From Gloeophyllum trabeum ATCC 11539 (lineage: Eukaryota; Basidiomycota; Agaricomycetes; Gloeophyllales; Gloeophyllaceae): 11,275 bases of DNA. Below are positions 7,580 to 11,275 of this stretch, in pieces (within the stretch, counting starts at the first letter, position 1; the number at the start of each line of letters is the position of its first letter). Both the position numbers and the translations under genes were made by a program. The notes under the pieces were generated by a model that was given only the letters and a program-made list of their open reading frames with translations, searched no databases and had not been told where the DNA came from. The stretch lies in contig NW_006920419.1 in assembly GCF_000344685.1 (NCBI RefSeq), positions 94,284 through 105,558 on the forward strand, read 5' to 3'.

Positions 7580-9680
7580 TTACTGCCGCTCACTATTGAC
7601 CATTTCAGCAAATTTCTGTCGTTCCGCAAGAACATCATAATCTTCATCTTCATCGTCGCCAAGCAACTCATCCTCTTCGTCCTCATCCGGTTCAAGCTCC
7701 TCATCACCGGAGTCCGACCAGTCCTCATCAATGACACTCTCATCCGGGATCTTGTACCGCGCGAATATCTCTCCACCAAATCTTTCAACTAGCTCTTCGC
7801 TAGACGCCGCCTCGGCCTCGAAGTTAGTGGCCGGCGAGAGGATATCACGGGCATCCGGTGGGAACGCCAGTGTCCGATTCGTGATCTTGAGTCGGAGGCC
7901 AGGGAGAAGCTGATTATAGAATTCCGGATTAAAGTAGTCGAGAGGCATTGTCGTAGACAAACTTGGGAATGGTGTATCCTCGGGATTTTCAGGCAAAAAG
8001 CGCTTACGATCCCTTTGCCCCCCACGTCGAGAGAGCTTCAATGTCTGCTCTTTGTAAGCATCGAAACGGCGGAAGAAGGCATTTGCGGCTGCAGAACGCT
8101 CCGGCCTGCGCTTGATGGCATAGTCGCTGGTGACCGGATCCCGCTCATCATCAGAGGTGGCCTTGACATCAGACACGATATCGATATATCGACGTGGGAG
8201 GTTGTATTCCTTCGCAAACTTTGCCCTAGAAGCGGCCAGCTATGCAAGAAAAAAAAGTAAGTAAGTATAGCAAGCACGAGGTCAGCATGATCTTTACACG
8301 TTCTCGATTCTTATATGCTGTCTTACGAGCCTCCGTTGTAGCTACGCTGCCTGGCGACTTCTGCTCCTTGACGAAGCGCTTCTGCTGGTAATGATGTACA
8401 AAATGGTCATAGAGCCTTAAGATAGTCATCGTGTTCAACGCGTATTTTGGATTCGGACCAAATTGATTGTACGCCTTTGCCATGAGGCCCTGCTGGAAGG
8501 TCGTGATGGCGATCATGCGACAGGCTGGATTATAGGGGGAATATGCAGTTTGGCGGAGATCGGGGTTCCAGCACGGAAGTCCAAAGCGTGAGATACAAAC
8601 TTGATAGTACTGGAGGATGGCATCATCAATTTGCAGCAGCCACGGTGCTTCCGCCAGCCCACGTGCTCCAAATCGGAGAGTATGAGCAACTTCAACAAGG
8701 GAAGAATCCAAGAGCGGAGGACCAGCCAATGCAATAGCTGCCAAGTTTTGTCCAGGGCTAAAGCGTGCTTGAAAGTCGGTTAAAATGTTGGTTGGCGGGA
8801 GTTTCGGGACCATGCCTCGTTCAAGGCGCCACAAGATACGGATGTGAGCGTATAACGCACGCTAATCCAAATGAGCAATGAGGCTGTCAAAATCACCAGT
8901 CGGATACACACCTTAAACCCTGCAATATCATCCGGTAGTTCTGACATTAAAACCCGATTAACTTCTGAGCTCTTCTTTACGGGTGACTTCGAGCGCCTGG
9001 AGGGACCTTTACGAACCCTCTTTTCTGGAGATACTGAGCGCCGAGTCCCGGTAAGCTGTTTTGCAGGAGTGCTAGAGCATCGAAAAGTATCGGCTTGCTT
9101 CTCTGGAGATACAGACCGTCGAAAGCCCTCGGTAATAGGACCTGAAGCACCTCGCTGGCGCTTAGCAGTAGGTTGGGGCTTATGTAGATCCCCATTGCGC
9201 TTTGCTTTAGTTTTACCCTTGGTGGGCGAACGCGACCTACGTCCCCTAGTGGGGCTGCCGTGCATTACAACGTCAGCGTCTTCTCGAGCACCTGACCTGG
9301 CAACATATCAGCATATCCCATGAGAGGCCTTCACTACTAGAATACACATACTGTATCTCCGTCGCCGCGAGCTGACTCCGCAAGTTGTCTATTTCAGCCT
9401 GATATGCAGCAGTGACACGCGCAGCCTCCGCACGCATGGCTTCGTACTGTCGAGCTTGCTCAGCTGCTATCCGCTCCCACTCTGCATTGAAAGCTAATTC
9501 GCGCTGGGTCAGCTCTTCTCGGAAAGCTGCTTCGCGCTGGGCTTTCTCCTGTTGTTCGGCTTCTCGCAGCTGTGCATACTGTTGTTGTATCTTCACAATT
9601 TCCGCTTGGACAGTCCGTTCTATGTGAGCCGCAATTGGATCGGGGGCTTGAGGGGGATAGGTGTGAGGGGTTTGCGACAT
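7580..9680 (-). CDS. Transposon accessory protein, four exons, about 645 aa
   Basis: Exons 9680-9352, 9296-8912, 8861-8298 and 8239-7580 join across GT-AG introns of 55, 50 and 58 bp into one frame of 646 codons. Residues about 20-105 are a Glu/Gln/Ala-rich coiled coil. Residues 121-217 are basic, with SPTK, SPEK, TPAK, SPEK and SPVK motifs that suggest nuclear DNA binding and phospho-control. Residues about 239-590 match a conserved family I recall as hypothetical proteins beside Agaricomycete transposons: YNPACRMIAITTFQQG, LRLYDHFVHHYQ, FAKEYNLPRRY, MPLDYFNPEFYNQL and FPPDARDIL. Residues about 594-636 are very acidic. No catalytic motif is seen. Plant CACTA elements pair their transposase with TNPA, which binds end repeats; a similar job is inferred from position, not homology. 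ATG 9680 opens the coiled-coil exon. It lies upstream of the transposase on the same strand. Confidence 0.82.
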
Positions 9681-9809
9681 GTTGACTAGTCTTTGGACAT
9701 TGCAAGCTCAGGCAAAGAAATGAGACTGTCGTCAAGGACAGTCCAAAAATCACTAATATCCGACCGCCTTTAGGCTTTCGAAGGCGTGTTGAATGCGAAC
9801 TGACATACT
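9681..9809 (-). promoter_or_regulatory. Upstream region of the accessory gene
   Basis: This 129-bp stretch lies between the accessory start codon and the right inverted repeat. It holds no gene. The promoter probably extends into the repeat, where a TATA-like TATAGTGTATATAC lies on the minus strand at about 9957-9970. The left repeat has TTTATAAAG at the matching place. Confidence 0.4.
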
Positions 9810-9821
9810 CGGCATTTGCCG
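9810..9821. repeat. Short hairpin at the inner edge of the right repeat
   Basis: CGGCA and TGCCG pair around TT, at the point where left-right homology ends. It is in the same place as the hairpin at 2616-2632. Confidence 0.45.
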
Positions 9822-10196
9822 TATCGAGGCTCGGCCATGCCAGACTCATGCCCGGAGGCTTTCGGATGGGACTCTAAGCTCTGGCTTGTATACAGATGAG
9901 TTGCGAGGGTGTATACAAGTCATTCCCCCATAAGAGAATGAGCGTCCGAGGGGTAAGTATATACACTATAGACATGCAACTCGGGCACCTGTGGCTGTGC
10001 GCACTGTGCCGCGGCATCTCGGATAGCATTTGCCGAGGGGAACTCGACAGGTGAGTCGACATGATGTTGAATTTCTGCGCCACCGCGCGATTCGACACTT
10101 GCTTTGCCCGCCGTGACAGGCATCGTCGGCACACTCCGCCACAGGGCACGCGAGTGACTGTGAGACACTCGCACTGTATATGGATAGCTTGTAGCA

Positions 10197-10227
10197 CTGC
10201 CACCTGTGGCGCAGCCACATATGGCAG
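10197..10227. repeat. Hairpin in the right inverted repeat
   Basis: The 14-nt arms 10197-10210 and 10214-10227 pair with two mismatches around GCA. It mirrors the left hairpin at 1831-1861. Confidence 0.6.
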
Positions 10228-10253
10228 TCGTAATGCACCGCCACCCTCAAATA

Positions 10254-10301
10254 CCGGGGGGAGACACGAATTACCGGGGGGAAACACAAAAATTCCGGGG
10301 G
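10254..10301 (-). repeat. Three phased CCCCCGG boxes, right end
   Basis: On the plus strand CCGGGGG starts at 10254, 10274 and 10295 (spacing 20 and 21 bp), the mirror image of the left end. The G-rich strand has three runs of five or six G's, so G-quadruplex-like structures are conceivable. Confidence 0.7.
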
Positions 10302-10330
10302 TGGAATATTTGTGCACTTTGACAAGCATA

Positions 10331-10336
10331 ATTGTA
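10331..10336. repeat. Right target-site duplication ATTGTA
   Basis: ATTGTA directly follows the last base of the right inverted repeat and matches 1722-1727 exactly in the same orientation. Confidence 0.8.
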
Positions 10337-10989
10337 CGGAGGGCGTGACGTGCCCGTAAATCCACGCATCATGTGGCCGTAAATCCTGTAAATCGGCGTA
10401 AATCCACCGAAATAAATGCTGATGCTGCTTATGCCGCGCTTTCGAGCACTTATGCGGTAAAATGAGTGCTTTTCCGCTTGCAGGATGCCTCCCCGGCTCT
10501 TGGGGGCTAAACTGACTACATAGAACGACTTTTTGAGTACATTATCAGTAGTTACACGCATTTTTGTATTATGCAACAACTTCTATCCACTACAGGAGAG
10601 CAAAAACACCCCGGGGGAGGTGCCGCCGCCGGGGCACGAGGAGGAAAGGCGACACGTCGACGCGTCGCGCGAGGCGTGGGAATACCCGGGAACCGCCGAG
10701 CTCCACCTGCCTAATAAGGCATGAAAAGCGTAAAGCCAGCGGAATAAGTGAATCTGATCATAGGAAAGTTTACGGTCTTAATCGGATTACATAAGCAACT
10801 CCCGCCACCGCTGCAAGTCAAGCTCGGGAGGCGGGCAGATGCAGCCTCCTCCATGAGGGTACGGTAGGGTAGAAAATTCGGAATAAAATTTATTTGAACT
10901 ATAGTACATGTGCAGCTACGGTACAGTGCAGCTAAGTAAGGAATAAATACCAGGAGCAAGCAAGTAGGTCAGCTAAAGCTCGGGGCAAG
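10337..10989. other. Right flank without a recognisable gene
   Basis: There is no frame with recognisable protein content. A GTAAATC cluster (10356-10404) lies at its left edge. A GC-rich stretch at about 10610-10715 alternates with AT-rich DNA. I see no tRNA or transposase relic here. Confidence 0.55.
10356..10404 (+). repeat. Cluster of four GTAAATC motifs
   Basis: GTAAATC starts at 10356, 10379, 10388 and 10398. The last three are 9-10 bp apart, about one helical turn. The first sits in CGTAAATCCACG, close to the left-flank copy GTAAATCCACGTAAATC. Confidence 0.6.
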
Positions 10990-11185
10990 CCACAGATCTG
11001 GGTGCCGAGTGGACTGTGATGCCGCGGTTGGGACTGTGAATTTCCCGACCCGAACCTAGCTGAGGAGGGGGTCGATTTTGGCGCGCGCCCGCGCCAAATC
11101 GCGTCACGACGCGATTTCCGCTGGCGAAATCCACAGTCCATAGCCTTGGCATTTACAGTCCCTCGGGTAGATATCTGGTTACCTC
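10990..11185. repeat. GC-rich foldback repeat, MITE-like
   Basis: GGACTGTGATGCC...GGGACTGTGAATTTC (11011-11045) is inverted as GAAATCCACAGTCCATAGCC...GGCATTTACAGTCC (11125-11161), with similarity reaching CCGAG and AGAT further out on both sides. Inside are two nested palindromes: GATTTTGGCGCG / CGCGCCAAATC (about 11074-11100) and AAATCGCGTC / GACGCGATTT (about 11097-11117). This looks like a short non-autonomous DNA element or the folded end of a larger one. No clean target duplication is seen and it codes for nothing visible. Confidence 0.6.
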
Positions 11186-11275
11186 ACCCGCGCGTTTGTA
11201 GGGTTCCCGAGCGCCTGATGTGCTTCTTTGACCCTCAAATATTACTAACAATAGCATAGATTATATTTGCAAGTA
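11186..11275. other. Right edge, nothing recognised
   Basis: The last 90 bases show no gene or clear repeat. Confidence 0.5.

Larger units (their letters stand above)
1728..10330. mobile_element. Complete 8.6-kb Tnp2-type DNA transposon with long inverted repeats
   Basis: The element is delimited by inverted repeats that begin TATGCTTGTCAAAGTGCAC at both tips and by the ATTGTA duplication outside them. It carries a continuous four-exon Tnp2 transposase, a continuous four-exon accessory protein, and a broken host-type PAQR gene fragment. The transposase places it in the wider CACTA/CMC group; in Agaricomycetes related elements have been called Plavaka. Two features are unusual for classic CACTA elements, which end in CACTA and duplicate 2-3 bp: the tips here start TATGC and the duplication is 6 bp. 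The open reading frames and matching ends suggest an autonomous or recently autonomous copy. Activity itself is not shown. Confidence 0.87.
9823..10330 (-). repeat. Right long terminal inverted repeat
   Basis: The reverse complement of this 508-bp block matches the left repeat from its tip (TATGCTTGTCAAAGTGCAC) to about GAGCCTCGA. The outer 213 bp are almost identical; the inner 300 bp are patchy. It lacks the foldback insertion and so shows the empty site near 10117-10130. It also serves as the upstream region of the accessory gene. Confidence 0.9.

Noticed and set aside
8871..9323. 150-codon plus-strand frame
   Set aside because: It is the antisense of exon 2 of the accessory gene; its repeated FSGDTERR peptides are just the reverse of the SPEK repeats.
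1..11275. TET/JBP dioxygenase, which is known to accompany some basidiomycete DNA transposons
   Set aside because: I looked for the HxD...H type motifs in the translated frames and saw no candidate domain.
10337..11275. tRNA gene or tRNA-derived SINE in the right flank
   Set aside because: No A-box/B-box pair or cloverleaf could be assembled from the sequence.

Overview
This window looks like transposon-rich DNA from a mushroom-forming fungus (Agaricomycetes, Basidiomycota). Three things point there. The genes have several very short GT-AG introns (43-58 bp). The transposase is the Tnp2 type that is abundant in these genomes. An accessory protein next to it belongs to a family I recognise only from Agaricomycete transposon-rich DNA. 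No rRNA, tRNA or CRISPR array is visible.

The centrepiece is one apparently complete 8.6-kb DNA transposon, 1728-10330. It is bounded by long inverted repeats of about 0.5 kb and flanked by a 6-bp direct duplication, ATTGTA, at 1722-1727 and 10331-10336. The right-hand two thirds holds two open minus-strand genes. Counting from the right repeat inward, the first is a four-exon, about 645-residue accessory protein (9680-7580). It has a coiled coil, an S/T-P-x-K basic stretch, a conserved transposon-associated core and an acidic tail. The second is a four-exon, about 1049-residue Tnp2/DDE transposase (7353-4053) with all recognisable catalytic and zinc residues. The left third holds a plus-strand, intron-containing but broken fragment of a host-type PAQR/Izh (adiponectin receptor/hemolysin III-like) gene, 2941-3660, which looks like captured cargo.

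The two long inverted repeats are nearly identical over the outer 213 bp and more diverged further in. Each carries three helically phased CCCCCGG boxes close to the tip and a 31-nt hairpin about 100 bp in. The left repeat is interrupted by a 363-bp foldback element (1940-2302) with 67-bp arms that differ at one position. The right repeat keeps the corresponding uninterrupted site.

Outside the element, the left edge (1-670, minus) is a relic of a second, different transposon protein with a DDVSGN-type motif and one in-frame stop. The right edge (10990-11185) is a GC-rich foldback repeat. Both flanks carry small clusters of a GTAAATC motif. The element therefore seems to have landed in older repeats. 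How it works is inferred from family knowledge: transposase cleavage at the ends, with the accessory protein possibly binding the phased end repeats as a helper.
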